NCBI GenBank assembly: GCA_016926955.1
Contig: JAFGNN010000064.1
Location: 1-35,346, forward strand
Direction: 5' to 3'
Origin: Spirochaetales bacterium
GTDB lineage: Bacteria > Spirochaetota > Spirochaetia > Treponematales > UBA12059
Length of the DNA stretch: 35,346 nt
Shown: positions 9,857 to 18,805 of the stretch, piece by piece
How the letters are laid out: the number at the start of each line of letters is the position of its first letter
Numbering within the stretch: the stretch's first letter is position 1
Position numbers and translations under genes: made by a program
Notes under the pieces: model-generated
What the model was told of the DNA's origin: nothing
Databases searched by the model: none
What the model saw: only the letters and a program-made list of their open reading frames with translations

Positions 9857-12049
9857 CTACTCCGCGAGGCGGAAGCGGTTTATCTCCGACGACACCGCGG
9901 AGGCGACCTCCCTGTTCTCGTGGATGCCTTCGACGATCTCTCGCGTCGCCTCGTCGACCGCGACAAGATCGTTGCCGATGGATCCCGCGCGCTCGAGCAC
10001 CTTGGCGTTGATCTCCTCGAGCTTCCGCATGGTCGTTTCGAGACGATCGTTGGCTCCGCGCAGCCGGTCGGAACCCTTGCGGACCTCGGAGGTACGCTCG
10101 TTGACGTCGGCGAGCGCGTCGAGGATCTGGCGCGAGCCTTCGTTCTGCTCGTGCATCGCCGCGCCGATCTCGCCCTGCAAGCGGTCGACGTCGCCCACCG
10201 CGGCGGCGATGGCCTCGAACGAGCGCTCGGCATGGTGCGTGGTGCCGTCCGCTCCCGCGATGAGGGCGTTCACCGCCTTGAGCTCGGCGGCCACCACCTT
10301 GGACTGGTTCTGCGAGGTCTCCGCGAGGACGCGGATCTCCGACGCCACGACCGCGAACCCCCTTCCCGCCTCGCCCGCGTGGGCTGCCTCTATCGCCGCG
10401 TTCATCGCCAGCAGGTTGGTCTGCTGCGCGATCTTCCGGATGGACGCGTTCGCCTCGAGAAGGGCGTCCGAGCGGCTGGCCATGGCCCGGATGCCTTCGA
10501 TGATCGAGGCGAGGGCGGCCCGGCCTTCGCCGGACGTTTCGCGGAGCTGGCCGACACTCGTTCCCAGCACGCCGAGATTCCGGTTCACCGCGCCGATGTT
10601 GCCTATCATCTGCTCGATCGACGCGGAGGATTCGACGATGCCGGCGGACTGGTGCTCGATGACGTCGGAGAGCTCCTCGACGAGCTCGGTGGCTTCCTTG
10701 ATCGAAGCGGCCATGCCCCGGACCTCCGCGTCCTGGGCGCCGGTTTCGGAGCCGATGGCGCGCGCGCTGCCGCCGATGCGGGTCAGGGCTTCAGCCGCCT
10801 TCGCCGAGCGCTCCTCCAGCGAGTCGGCGCGGGCGAGCAGGCGGTCGGACGCGGCGCGGATTCGCTTCACGGTGTCGGAGAGGGAACCGGCGAACTCGTT
10901 GAAGCCCCGGGCCAGGTCGGAGACCTCGTCCGAGCCCTTCGCCACGAGGCGCCTCGACAGGTCGCCGTCTCCGCGGGCGATCTCGCCGATCGCGACGGCC
11001 GCCCGCTTGACGGGAACCACGACCGCGTTGCCGAGGGCCCATGACGCCAAGGCCAGAAGGACGACGGCGCCGGCCAGGGAGACCGCGATCAGGACGAGGA
11101 GCCGGTCGATCGCCGCGAGCGCGTTGTTGGCCGGCGCGACCAGGGCCAGCGAATAGCCCGTTCCTCCCACTGGCGACCAGGAGACGACCGAATCGATACC
11201 GGACCACGGATCGACGAAGCGGAGCTCGCCGGGAACGCCGGAGAGCATGCGATCGCCGAGCGCGCGTAGTTCCGGAGCTTCGTCCTCGGCGAGGATGGAA
11301 GGCCTGAGCTCGGTCGCCTTGCCGTCGACGGTCTCGACCCGGATGTTGCGCTTCGGATCGGGGTGGTAGGAATAGGTTCCCGAAGGGGCCAGCAGGAAGC
11401 AGTAGGCGCCCTCGCCCACGCGTTCGGAGACCTTGCGGGCGATGTCATTCAAGACCTCGTCGAGGGCCTCCCAGACCAGGGAGCCGCCGACCATACCGAT
11501 GACCCGGCCCTCCCGCGCGATGGTCGCGCCGATCACGATCTGGCGCGCTCCGTTCGAAAGCGAGATGACCGGGTCCGAGGCGAGGGACAGGGCAGCCGCT
11601 TCGGCGTTGCCTGTCACGAGCGTCTTGAAGTACGGCCGCGCGGCCACGGTGTTCAGGATCGCCTCGGGATCGGCGTCGTTCCTCGAAACGAGCATGCCCC
11701 GGGAAGGATTGCCCGCGTTCGTCGCCCAGTAGGTGCCGTCCGCGCGGATGAGCAGCATTTTCTCGAACGGCGCGGCGGGCCCCGAAGCCGCCGCGGCGGC
11801 GGGACGGAACGCTTCCCAGTCCAGGTCGAGGGCCGAGGGGTCGGCCGCCGCGAAACGGACCACGGCGAGCCGCGACTCGAAGAGCTCCGAGAGACGCGCC
11901 GCGGATTCCGACGAGCTGGCCTGGGCGACCTTGACGACCGCCTCGCCCGCGGTCGAGGCCGCGGTCGGCGCGGCCACGGAAGCGAACATCGCGAGCGGCA
12001 GAAGCCCGGCGCCGAGCATGAACAGCGTGATGCGTGTATGGAGCTTCAT
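9857..12049 (-). CDS. Methyl-accepting chemotaxis protein with double-Cache sensor
   Basis: 730 aa. First membrane helix about 7-28; a long periplasmic dCache sensor (about 35-305) with features such as [42 protein letters not shown] and [17 protein letters not shown]; second membrane helix about 318-342; HAMP ([25 protein letters not shown]); then a long cytoplasmic coiled coil with the conserved hairpin tip [20 protein letters not shown] and [16 protein letters not shown]. dCache receptors usually bind amino acids or small organic ligands. No C-terminal CheR-docking pentapeptide is seen. It is the second gene of an operon: its ATG, preceded by GAGGAGAGGG, is only 9 bases after the cupin stop. 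Confidence 0.95.
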   Translation of the reverse strand: MKLHTRITLFMLGAGLLPLAMFASVAAPTAASTAGEAVVKVAQASSSESAARLSELFESRLAVVRFAAADPSALDLDWEAFRPAAAAASGPAAPFEKMLLIRADGTYWATNAGNPSRGMLVSRNDADPEAILNTVAARPYFKTLVTGNAEAAALSLASDPVISLSNGARQIVIGATIAREGRVIGMVGGSLVWEALDEVLNDIARKVSERVGEGAYCFLLAPSGTYSYHPDPKRNIRVETVDGKATELRPSILAEDEAPELRALGDRMLSGVPGELRFVDPWSGIDSVVSWSPVGGTGYSLALVAPANNALAAIDRLLVLIAVSLAGAVVLLALASWALGNAVVVPVKRAAVAIGEIARGDGDLSRRLVAKGSDEVSDLARGFNEFAGSLSDTVKRIRAASDRLLARADSLEERSAKAAEALTRIGGSARAIGSETGAQDAEVRGMAASIKEATELVEELSDVIEHQSAGIVESSASIEQMIGNIGAVNRNLGVLGTSVGQLRETSGEGRAALASIIEGIRAMASRSDALLEANASIRKIAQQTNLLAMNAAIEAAHAGEAGRGFAVVASEIRVLAETSQNQSKVVAAELKAVNALIAGADGTTHHAERSFEAIAAAVGDVDRLQGEIGAAMHEQNEGSRQILDALADVNERTSEVRKGSDRLRGANDRLETTMRKLEEINAKVLERAGSIGNDLVAVDEATREIVEGIHENREVASAVSSEINRFRLAE

Positions 12050-12058
12050 GCCCTCTCC

Positions 12059-12394
12059 TCAGTTCAGGAAATCTTCGCGCGGCGGGGTAAAGGCGTCGAG
12101 CATGCGGCCCCGTTCGAGGCAGCGCACCGAATGGGGAACGCCGCCCGGCACGTGGATGGAATCGCCGGGCCCCATGGCGAGGGACCGGCCCTCCGCAGCG
12201 AACTCGAAACGCCCTTCCAGACAGACCGTCGCCTGCTCGTGCGGATGCGCATGCTCCGGTGCCGAGCCGCCTGCCTCGAAAAACACTTCGACCATCATGA
12301 GGGAAGGGCCATGGGCGCGCAGCTTCCGCCGCACGGATCCGTCGCCCACCGTGACAAAAGGCTGTTCCAGGTCGGGGAAATATCGGGCGGACAT
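12059..12394 (-). CDS. Small cupin-domain protein
   Basis: 111 aa single-domain cupin. The metal-binding motif 1 reads HAHPHEQATVCLEGRFEF (three histidines and a glutamate), and motif 2 reads GPGDSIHVPGGVPHSVRCL. The protein is cytoplasmic. Small cupins of this type bind a metal and a small molecule, acting as isomerases, dioxygenases or ligand-binding modules. The start at 12394 is supported by AGGAGG seven bases upstream; a longer frame to 12448 lacks one. It is the promoter-proximal gene of a two-gene operon with the chemotaxis receptor, so the two may deal with the same compound. Confidence 0.88.
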   Translation of the reverse strand: MSARYFPDLEQPFVTVGDGSVRRKLRAHGPSLMMVEVFFEAGGSAPEHAHPHEQATVCLEGRFEFAAEGRSLAMGPGDSIHVPGGVPHSVRCLERGRMLDAFTPPREDFLN

Positions 12395-12443
12395 GCATCG
12401 ACCTCCTCTTCGGGTGTTCGCGCTCTGGTCGAGCGGTCCATCG

Positions 12444-12472
12444 ATCATATTTCCACATTACCCTGTTTTCAG
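12444..12472 (-). promoter_or_regulatory. Candidate promoter of the cupin-chemoreceptor operon
   Basis: On the minus strand CTGAAA (12472-12467), 17-base spacer, TATGAT (12449-12444, five of six). It sits in a local AT-rich patch that contrasts with the surrounding GC-rich DNA. The 5' leader would be about 43 bases. Confidence 0.55.
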
Positions 12473-12607
12473 CGACCGCGCCGGAAAACGCGCGTTTTTC
12501 GTGAAATCGAGCCGCGCGCCGTCGTCCCGGACACGCCGCGGCACCCTGAATGCGCGGAAGCGACGTCGAGCCGGCCGAAACCGGCTGGGCGGATGAGGCG
12601 GCGACGG

Positions 12608-12636
12608 TGGCGCTCAGTTCGAAGCGGCGCTAGAAT
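12608..12636 (+). promoter_or_regulatory. Candidate promoter of the 608-aa protein gene
   Basis: TGGCGC (12608-12613, weak), 17-base spacer, TAGAAT (12631-12636, five of six). The start would be near 12643, at the Shine-Dalgarno. Confidence 0.35.
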
Positions 12637-12655
12637 TGCGGCGGAGGCTTTCCGC

Positions 12656-14482
12656 ATGGGGCTTTTCCCGCGCAGACGCGAACCCGTCCGCACGGCCGGG
12701 GTCAGCGCAGCCGCAGTCCTCGACGGCATCCACGGGCTCGACGGGCGGAAGCGGCGCTATGTGCCGCACCGCCCGGGTTCTACCATCGCCCCGCTCGAAG
12801 GAGCGCGCGTGCTTGCCGCGTGGACGGACTCGGCGGACGAGGCGACGGCCCGCGCCTTCATGCTGGCGGTCCATGACGACGAGCAGGTTCGAGCCGCGCT
12901 TGAATCGCTCGCGGGGCCGACCGCTTGCCGTCTGGTGGCGGAGGAACCCTGCGCCGCGGCGGACGCGCGGTACTCGGCCACCGAGCTGTCGCTGTTTCGT
13001 GCCGAGGCGGTCCGGCGCAGGAAGCGCCGCAAGGACGCCCGGGAACCGGCGGCGCTCGAGGGCTTGCCGATCTATGCGGTACGCGGATTAACGGACGCGC
13101 GCGATCCGGGACGGAAGGGGAACGGCGGAGATGGCGCCGACAAGTCGCGTGAGGTTCCGGAGCGTTTGAGGATCGAGGCATCGAACGACTTCCCCGCCCT
13201 CGCCCTGCTCGTGCCCGCCGAATTCGCGCCGACACCGGGCGCCCTCGCGCGCGTCGTGCCGGGAGCCGTGCTGGATCGGGGTGCCGCCGCCGCCTGCGGC
13301 GCCCGCACGGCCATCGCCTGCACGCTTCCCGTCGGCACCTCGACGATCGAATGGTCCCTGCTCTTCCCGCCACTGCCCCCTTCCGATCCGGGCACTCCCG
13401 CGGCCGCGCAACGCTTCGCCACCCTTGTGGAGGCCTCGGCAAAGACGGCCGCGGCATTCCTGGCCTCGCTCAAGCTGCCCGCGGGAGAACCGCGCATCGC
13501 CCCGCCAGTCCGGGTCGACGCCCCCTTCGGGTCCGCCAGCCCCGACCTTTTCGCCGTCGAGGCGGAGCTCAGGCTCGGGTCCCGCGACCTTCCGCTCCTT
13601 GTCGCCGTTCGCGCGTCCGCTGCCCGCTTCCTTTCGCGCATTTCGGGCGACGAACTCGCCGCCACGGACGCCGATCCCGTGACGCGTTTCCTCGAGGCGA
13701 ACCGGCGGCTTCGCTCGCGGCTGGCGCAGGGCACGGCGAAGCGTTTCGCCGCCCGCCCCTCGCTCGCGGCTTTCCTGAGGCTCCTCGACGACGCGGACCG
13801 CGCGCGCCTCGTTTCGCGCCTCGCCGCCGCGTTCCGTCCGGCCGAGCTCGTGAAGGCGCTGTACGCAGCCACCCGAACCCGGGACGGCGTCGCGGCGCTG
13901 GTCCCGCGCGCGGGCTTCCGCTCCCGCGACCTCGTGGCGCGCGCCCCCTCGGTCTGGGCGGAGGACTTCGAGGCCGCCCTCGCTTCGCTCGACCCCGCCG
14001 CCGCGCCATCCGAGGCCGAGGCCGCGGGAATGGACCTCGCGACGCTTTCCTTCGTGGCAGGTGAGCTGGCGGCGGGCCGGCTCGAGCTTTCGCCCTTCGC
14101 GAAATCCGCGCTCGCGCCCGTGGCGGCGCGCTACCGCGACGGACGCTTCGCCGAACTCCGCGTCCTCCGGCAGAAGGACGGCCTCGCCGCGCTCGTGTCG
14201 GGTTCGGGCAGGCGACTGGGCGCTACGGCCCTGGCGGGCGTCACCGATCGCGCGCTGGCCCTGGCCACCATCGAGGACGGAGAGCTCCGGGAAGCCCTGA
14301 AGGACCTCATGTCGCCAGGCCGGCGCCGGGCCTTCTCCGAGGAGATCGTCTGGGTGGACGCTCGCCGCTCCGCCGCCGCGCTGGACCCGGAGGACTGCCT
14401 GGCAGCCCGCGCCGAAGTCCGCGGGCGCTTTTCCGCCCGGCTCGAGGCGCTCAGGGAAGGTCGGGCGGCGAGGCGCGGCTGA
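12656..14482 (+). CDS. 608-aa protein of unknown function with a FliG-C-like C-terminus
   Basis: I do not recognise the full-length protein. It has no signal peptide or membrane segment, is Ala/Arg/Leu-rich and helical. Residues 1-35 contain a basic stretch; about 120-185 is a charged linker. The last 80 residues resemble the C-terminal helices of the flagellar rotor protein FliG: RALALATIEDGELREALKDLMS against the FliG pattern LALALK-x-ELREKI-x-NMS, then RRAFSEEI where FliG has a K/R-x-A-x-x-x-x-E-E/D-x repeat. A middle segment (FLRLLDDADRARLVSRLA, about 375-392) could also be a FliG-like armadillo helix. The charged torque helix of true FliG is not recognisable and the protein is nearly twice FliG length, so it would be a divergent relative. 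The ATG at 12656 follows GGAGG by eight bases. It stands alone between two chemoreceptor loci. Confidence 0.6.
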   Translation: MGLFPRRREPVRTAGVSAAAVLDGIHGLDGRKRRYVPHRPGSTIAPLEGARVLAAWTDSADEATARAFMLAVHDDEQVRAALESLAGPTACRLVAEEPCAAADARYSATELSLFRAEAVRRRKRRKDAREPAALEGLPIYAVRGLTDARDPGRKGNGGDGADKSREVPERLRIEASNDFPALALLVPAEFAPTPGALARVVPGAVLDRGAAAACGARTAIACTLPVGTSTIEWSLLFPPLPPSDPGTPAAAQRFATLVEASAKTAAAFLASLKLPAGEPRIAPPVRVDAPFGSASPDLFAVEAELRLGSRDLPLLVAVRASAARFLSRISGDELAATDADPVTRFLEANRRLRSRLAQGTAKRFAARPSLAAFLRLLDDADRARLVSRLAAAFRPAELVKALYAATRTRDGVAALVPRAGFRSRDLVARAPSVWAEDFEAALASLDPAAAPSEAEAAGMDLATLSFVAGELAAGRLELSPFAKSALAPVAARYRDGRFAELRVLRQKDGLAALVSGSGRRLGATALAGVTDRALALATIEDGELREALKDLMSPGRRRAFSEEIVWVDARRSAAALDPEDCLAARAEVRGRFSARLEALREGRAARRG

Positions 14483-14563
14483 AGCCGTCGCGTCGGCGCG
14501 CGATCCCGCTCCGCCGACGGCTCCGTCCGACCCGACCCTCCCGGGTCCGCCTCCGCTCCGGAA

Positions 14564-16180
14564 TCAGGCGGTCGGCGCGGGCAAGCTCGGGATCGGGCCT
14601 CCGTCGGAGCCGGTCTCCTCGGCCAGCTTGAAGCCGCCGACCCGGGCCGCCAGGGCGCGGGCCTCGTCCTCGAACGCGGAAGCCGAGCCGGCCAATTCCT
14701 CGGCGCTGGCGGCGTTGCGCTGGATGGTGTCGTCGAGCGATTCGACAGCCTTGGCGATCTCGGCAGCGCCGGTCTCCTGTTCCCGGCTCGCGGCGCCGAT
14801 CTCGGCCACGAGCTCCGCGGTGCGGCGGATGGACGGTCCCAGCCGGCCGAGCGCCTTGCCCGCGCGTTCGGCCGCGGTCGTGGTCTCGTCCGATATGCCG
14901 CGGATCTCCTCCGCCGCGATGCGGCTGCGCTCGGCGAGCTTCCTGACCTCGCTCGCGACCACGGCGAAGCCCTTGCCGGACTCGCCCGCGCGCGCGGCCT
15001 CGATGGCCGCGTTCAGCGCGAGCATGTTGGTCTGCCGGCTGATCTCCTCGATGATGCCGACCCTTTCGACGATGCGGCGCATGGCCCGCGCCGCGTCCGC
15101 CACAGCGGCTTCGCCCTCGGCCGCCTCGGTCGCCGCGCCTCTCGCTATGGCCTCCGTCTCCGTCGCGCCCTCGGCATTGCTTTTGGTGGTGGCCGAAAGC
15201 TCCTCGACGCTGGCCGCCACCTGCTCTGCCGCGGCCGCCTGCCTGGCGGCCCCGTCCGCGATGGCGGAGCTGGCGTCGCGGAACTCTACCGAGCCGCGTT
15301 CGACGTTGATCGCCGACTCCCTCGCCGAAGCCAGTATCGCGGAGAGGTCGTCGCGCATGGTCGCGAGCGCGCGGACCAGGGTGCCCGTCTCGTCGCGGTA
15401 CGCGTGGTAACGGTCGTCGAAGCGCACCGTGAAGTCGCCGCCGGCGATCAGCGCGACGCGCTCGGCGGCGTGCACCAGCGGGGACGCGACACGCCGGCCG
15501 AGCGCCACGGAGGCTATCGCGACGACAACGGCGAGCACGGCGACCAACGCGGCGACCATGCCGAGCGCGCGGGAGAACACGGCGTCGGCCTCGGCGCGCT
15601 TGCGGACGGCTATGGCGTCGATGTAGTCCGTGTAGTTGCCGGTGCCCACTACCCAGCCGAACGCGGGGACGAGCATGGTGTAGCTTCGCTTCGGAAGCGC
15701 GTCCCCACCCTCGGCCTTCGGGAACCAATAGTCCGCGTAGCCTCCGCCCTCCTTCGCCCGCGCGATCATGTCGACGATCATGCGCGTGCCGTTCACGTCC
15801 TGGAGGTCCAGGCGGTTCGTGCCCTCCGAGGCTCGTCCCAGGAGCACCATGTTGAGGCCCTCCGGCGTGTCCGCCCAGAAGTACCCGTCGCTGCCGTAGC
15901 GCAATTCCCGAAGCAGGGTGCGGGCCAGTTCGGTCGCCTCTTCCGGTGTGAAGCGCCCTTCGTCGCGAAGCGCGCCCAGGCGCGCCAGCATGCTCGCCGC
16001 GGTCTCGACCTCCTGCCGGATGAGCATGTCGTAGTCGGCCCTCAAGGTCTCGTCGAGAGCCGTCGCCTGGGAACCCTGGACGTCGATCAGGACCAGTGCG
16101 AAGCTCGCGCCGAGGATGAGAGCGGTACCCACCGCCGCTCCGAGCGACAGCAGGATGATCTTCGTCGTCACGTGCCGCAA
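14564..16180 (-). CDS. Methyl-accepting chemotaxis protein with single-Cache (Cache_2) sensor
   Basis: 538 aa. Membrane helix about 8-30, periplasmic sCache_2/Cache_2 sensor about 32-190 (characteristic [31 protein letters not shown], then [23 protein letters not shown]), second membrane helix about 198-222, HAMP, then the signalling coiled coil with tip [19 protein letters not shown] and [16 protein letters not shown]. Related Cache_2 receptors bind carboxylates such as pyruvate or propionate, but the ligand cannot be read here. The start is a TTG at 16180: GGAGG lies six bases upstream and the next possible start (GTG, three codons in) has poorer spacing; a longer open frame to 16291 would begin upstream of the predicted promoter. 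Confidence 0.92.
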   Translation of the reverse strand: MRHVTTKIILLSLGAAVGTALILGASFALVLIDVQGSQATALDETLRADYDMLIRQEVETAASMLARLGALRDEGRFTPEEATELARTLLRELRYGSDGYFWADTPEGLNMVLLGRASEGTNRLDLQDVNGTRMIVDMIARAKEGGGYADYWFPKAEGGDALPKRSYTMLVPAFGWVVGTGNYTDYIDAIAVRKRAEADAVFSRALGMVAALVAVLAVVVAIASVALGRRVASPLVHAAERVALIAGGDFTVRFDDRYHAYRDETGTLVRALATMRDDLSAILASARESAINVERGSVEFRDASSAIADGAARQAAAAEQVAASVEELSATTKSNAEGATETEAIARGAATEAAEGEAAVADAARAMRRIVERVGIIEEISRQTNMLALNAAIEAARAGESGKGFAVVASEVRKLAERSRIAAEEIRGISDETTTAAERAGKALGRLGPSIRRTAELVAEIGAASREQETGAAEIAKAVESLDDTIQRNAASAEELAGSASAFEDEARALAARVGGFKLAEETGSDGGPIPSLPAPTA

Positions 16181-16191
16181 GCGATACCTCC

Positions 16192-16215
16192 CGACGCGGC
16201 GCGCCCGCCGCGTCG
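16192..16215 (-). promoter_or_regulatory. 5'-leader hairpin abutting the Shine-Dalgarno of the second chemoreceptor
   Basis: Perfect 9-base arms CGACGCGGC / GCCGCGTCG with a 6-base loop. On the minus strand it starts at the predicted transcript end (near 16215) and finishes directly at the GGAGG (16191-16187). Such a hairpin could protect the mRNA 5' end or influence ribosome access. Confidence 0.45.
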
Positions 16216-16221
16216 AAGGCA

Positions 16222-16251
16222 ATATTACTCCAGGTCCTCCATCCGCCGCAA
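16222..16251 (-). promoter_or_regulatory. Candidate promoter of the second chemoreceptor
   Basis: On the minus strand TTGCGG (16251-16246), 18-base spacer, TAATAT (16227-16222). The same -35-like TTGCGG with an 18-base spacer precedes the GlmS-like gene. Confidence 0.45.
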
Positions 16252-16290
16252 ATTCCCGAAGGCTTCCGGGACGGGACGCCCCGCCGGGCA

Positions 16291-16319
16291 TGGACTCGCG
16301 GGCCGAATTCCTGCATCTT
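16291..16319 (+). promoter_or_regulatory. Weak candidate leaderless promoter of YbeD-like gene
   Basis: TGGACT (16291-16296), 17-base spacer, CATCTT (16314-16319), then 6 bases to the ATG. Both boxes are weak; listed because the geometry matches the other genes lacking a proper Shine-Dalgarno. Confidence 0.22.
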
Positions 16320-16325
16320 TAGGGA

Positions 16326-16670
16326 ATGGACACGACGAACGGACGGGCGGACGAAGGCGCGCCCGGCAGGGATCCGGCCGCTCGAGGCGCGCCCCGGGAC
16401 GCGGACGCCTTCGACGGTTCGAAGATCGAATTCCCGGTCAGCTTCGACCTTCGAACCATCTACGTGCTCGCCGAAGGCGCGGGCATCCAGGTGGACGTCG
16501 AAAGCATCCTGGCGCGCCACGGCGTGGAGTGCTCGATGACCCAGGGCGACCGGAAGCCGGGCGCGAGATACGGACGCTTCGGGGCGCGCGTCACCTTCTC
16601 CACGAGAGAACAGATGCACGCGGTCTACGCCGAGATCGGCGCGCTGCCTTACATAAAGGGCGTATTCTAG
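16326..16670 (+). CDS. Small YbeD/DUF493-like protein
   Basis: 114 aa. The first 30 residues are an acidic/Gly-rich, probably disordered leader; the rest resembles the ferredoxin-like fold of the DUF493/YbeD family: EFPVSFDLRTIYVL as first strand, a helix ending in ILARHGVE, a conserved GDRKPGARYGRFGARVTF strand pair (YbeD has a G-N-Y-H-S-x-S-I-x-I equivalent), and the terminal EQMHAVYAEIGALPYIKGVF, close to the YbeD end in which a T/E-x-L-Y-E-x-L-G motif precedes a strand. YbeD-type proteins are small presumed regulatory or adaptor proteins. It begins an apparent run with the downstream hydrolase 111 bases away. The ATG has only AGGGA directly against it. Confidence 0.65.
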   Translation: MDTTNGRADEGAPGRDPAARGAPRDADAFDGSKIEFPVSFDLRTIYVLAEGAGIQVDVESILARHGVECSMTQGDRKPGARYGRFGARVTFSTREQMHAVYAEIGALPYIKGVF

Positions 16671-16781
16671 GGAAGCTCGGGAGCCCGCGTCCCTCGGCGC
16701 CCTTCCGGAGCGGCGCGGCGCGGGCGGGAAAGCCGGGAGGGGGACCGGTCCGTCGGCCGCCCGCGGCTTCAAGGAGGCGAC

Positions 16782-17486
16782 ATGTCCACGATGAGGCTGT
16801 TATTCGCCACGACCCTGGCCGCCATGGCTTCGGGGCTTCCGGCCCGGGTTCCGCCCGCCGTCGAGGCGCTGGCCTCGAAGCTCCGCTGGTACGGGCAGGA
16901 CTCGGTCACCTTCCCCGCGGGCGGAAAGCTCGTGGCCGTCGACCCCTTCAAGCTTCCGGCCGGCCTCGGAAAGGCGGACCTGGTGCTGGTCACCCACCGC
17001 CACGACGACCACTACAGCCCCGCCGACATCGAACGGATCGCGGCGCCGGAAGCCGTCAAGCTCGCGCCCTTCGACGCCCCCGGCTTCCGCCGGGTCGCGG
17101 TGGGCGAGCGCGTGGACCTGGGCTTCTGCGTCGTCGAAGCCGTACCCGCATACAACCTGGTCAAGACGAAATTCCACCCGAAATCGAACGGCTGGGTCGG
17201 CTACGTGATCGAGGCCGACGGCGTGCGCGTCTACGTCACGGGGGACACCGAGCGCGTCCCCGAGATGAAGCGCGTGCGGGCCGACCTCATGCTGCTGCCG
17301 CTCGGCCAGACCTACACCATGGGCTCGGTGGCCGAGGCGGTCGAGGCCGTCAAGGACGTGAAGCCGGCCCTGGCCATCCCGATCCACTGGGGCATGTACG
17401 AGGGGACGCGCGCGGACGCGGAAGCCTTCGCCAAGGCGCTCACGGGCTCGGGCGTCGAGGCGCGGCTCAAGGAAATAGACCCTTAA
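16782..17486 (+). CDS. Metallo-beta-lactamase-fold hydrolase, UlaG-like
   Basis: 234 aa. It carries the metal motif THRHDDHYS (about 71-79, H-x-H-x-D-H), a GDTE (about 154) and a final IPIHWG (about 204) histidine, the ligand set of the beta-lactamase_B_2/UlaG group of metal-dependent hydrolases. The core strand LRWYGQDSVTFPAGGKLVAVDPF is typical of this group. The first 20 residues are hydrophobic with a single Arg and could be a weak signal peptide; the mature fold begins about residue 30. The start follows AAGGAGG by five to six bases. The substrate is unknown. It converges with the LuxR-type gene, and the gap holds a short hairpin. Confidence 0.88.
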   Translation: MSTMRLLFATTLAAMASGLPARVPPAVEALASKLRWYGQDSVTFPAGGKLVAVDPFKLPAGLGKADLVLVTHRHDDHYSPADIERIAAPEAVKLAPFDAPGFRRVAVGERVDLGFCVVEAVPAYNLVKTKFHPKSNGWVGYVIEADGVRVYVTGDTERVPEMKRVRADLMLLPLGQTYTMGSVAEAVEAVKDVKPALAIPIHWGMYEGTRADAEAFAKALTGSGVEARLKEIDP

Positions 17487-17498
17487 GCGCGGTCCTCG

Positions 17499-17515
17499 CG
17501 GCGCGCTCCGCGCCG
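17499..17515. terminator. Possible bidirectional terminator hairpin
   Basis: CGGCGCG-ctc-CGCGCCG, 7-base perfect stem with 3-base loop, in the 34-base gap between the convergent hydrolase and LuxR-type genes. No T-tract follows on either strand, so it is at best a weak intrinsic terminator. Confidence 0.35.
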
Positions 17516-17520
17516 TTCGC

Positions 17521-18237
17521 TCAATCCGTGATCTCGTACTTCTCCGCGAGGGCGGCCAGTCCCGCCTTGTCGTCGACACAGAGCTTGTGGTAGGCGCGGG
17601 CCAGGGTGTTGCGCACGGTGGACTCGGCCACCTCGAAATCGATGGCGACTTCCTTCTGCTGCTTGCCCCTGATAGCCGCGAGCACGTAGGCGCGCTCGGC
17701 GTTGGAAAGGCCCTTCTCCGTCAGCGAGAGCATCGCCTTCGGCTCGCTGAGGTACACCACGAGCCGGTCCTTGTAGAGGAACCAGAGGAAAAGCGCGAAG
17801 GCCGCGATGAAGAAGGTGGGCGCGAGGGCGGTGACAGGGGAAGCCTTCGAGAGGAAGGCCGCGGCGATCTCGACCGCGAGCAGGTAGGCCCCGACCAGGG
17901 CCACCTTCGGCGCCCGGCGCTTCAGGAAGAAGCCGGCCCGCTCCAGGAGCAGCACCCCGACGATGAAGAAGCCGAGCCCGTAGATGCCTCGCGAATCGGT
18001 GATGATCGACACGGGGGTCATGGCCAGGAACAGGATAGGCTGGATCCACCTGAATGCATTCACCAAGGCGCTGACCGCGAAAAGCGCGATGGACAGGAGC
18101 ATGATCGCCTGGTTCATCGAAAAGAACATGTATGCCGGGTCGTGGTTCCGGACCATCCCGACGACGACGTTGAGCAGGTACCCGAGGGCGAACACGCCAG
18201 CGAACAGGAAACCGATGGTTTTCAGCTTGTTCGGCAT
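17521..18237 (-). CDS. Membrane-anchored LuxR-type transcriptional regulator
   Basis: 238 aa. Six hydrophobic segments (about 8-28, 37-60, 66-82, 84-100, 111-129, 134-154) occupy the N-terminal two thirds; the C-terminus (about 171-225) is a LuxR/GerE helix-turn-helix, with LTEKGLSNAERAYVLAAIRG, KEVAIDFEVAESTVRNTLARAYHKL. No receiver or ligand domain is present, so the membrane part is presumably the sensor and the DNA-binding part stays attached to it. The ATG is one base after the stop of the preceding gene (TGAGATG), so translation is coupled to that gene. The inverted repeat upstream of the pair would be a natural target for autoregulation. Confidence 0.85.
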   Translation of the reverse strand: MPNKLKTIGFLFAGVFALGYLLNVVVGMVRNHDPAYMFFSMNQAIMLLSIALFAVSALVNAFRWIQPILFLAMTPVSIITDSRGIYGLGFFIVGVLLLERAGFFLKRRAPKVALVGAYLLAVEIAAAFLSKASPVTALAPTFFIAAFALFLWFLYKDRLVVYLSEPKAMLSLTEKGLSNAERAYVLAAIRGKQQKEVAIDFEVAESTVRNTLARAYHKLCVDDKAGLAALAEKYEITD

Positions 18238-18238
18238 C

Positions 18239-18769
18239 TCAATTCTCCCAAAATCCTTCGAGGGCTTGTGTTTCGGTCATGATCGCGTCGAGGACACCCG
18301 GGTCGACGGCCCGCGCGTCGGCGAGCAGGGCCGCCTCGACGCGGCCTGAGTCCCAGGCGCCTGAATTGATCGGATTATACTCGCCCGAGGCGGCGTCTTT
18401 CGCGGCGTCGCGCCGGTAGCCCGAGAGCATGCAGAGGGCAAGCAGGGCCATTCCGCGCGCGAGGATTCCAGGATCGCCGCCCGAGAAATCCGCGATGGTC
18501 GAGAGCCGCGCGAGCGGCTCGACGTCGTCGGCGGGCGCGTGGTCGAAGACCGCGCGCGCGTCGCCGCGGTTCGCGACGACGAAGGTGGCCAGGTGGGCGA
18601 TCGCCGTGCGTTCCGCGTCGTCGCAGCCGGCCGCGAAGGGCAGGAGCCCGACAAGCCGCGCGACACTGTTCTCGCGAAAGCTGGCGGCCTCTTCGGGAGC
18701 CATTCGGAGCGCCTCCGCGGCGAGGGCGGCGAGGCGTTCCCAGGTCGGTTCGAGCTCGACTGCTTCCAC
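18239..18769 (-). CDS. Unknown 176-aa protein, coupled to the membrane LuxR regulator
   Basis: Not recognised. 176 aa, acidic and Ala-rich, predicted all-helical, no signal peptide or membrane segment beyond a short hydrophobic helix around residue 105-118 (ILARGMALLALCMLSGY). The reading frame has strong coding character and its stop overlaps the coupling site of the LuxR-type gene one base downstream. The start is GTG at 18769, with no Shine-Dalgarno; a TATCAT hexamer ends 7 bases upstream, which fits a leaderless mRNA. Given the strict pairing it may be a partner that controls the regulator, for instance an antagonist or sensor subunit, but this is inference from position only. Confidence 0.75.
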   Translation of the reverse strand: MEAVELEPTWERLAALAAEALRMAPEEAASFRENSVARLVGLLPFAAGCDDAERTAIAHLATFVVANRGDARAVFDHAPADDVEPLARLSTIADFSGGDPGILARGMALLALCMLSGYRRDAAKDAASGEYNPINSGAWDSGRVEAALLADARAVDPGVLDAIMTETQALEGFWEN

Positions 18770-18776
18770 GTTGGGG

Positions 18777-18805
18777 ATGATACATGCGGCGTAGACAGCC
18801 GTCTA
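18777..18805 (-). promoter_or_regulatory. Candidate leaderless promoter of the unknown-LuxR pair
   Basis: On the minus strand TAGACG (18805-18800), 17-base spacer, TATCAT (18782-18777), then 7 bases to the GTG. Confidence 0.5.

Noticed and set aside
14483-14522. Terminator between the 608-aa gene and the second chemoreceptor
   Set aside because: AGCCGTCG/CGACGGCT and CGTCGGCG/CGCCGACG can pair in competing ways, but loops are long and there is no T-tract; not convincing.
15404-17593. 729-codon open frame on the plus strand
   Set aside because: It crosses antisense over the second chemoreceptor and runs out of frame through the YbeD-like and hydrolase genes, both of which are recognisable in another frame.
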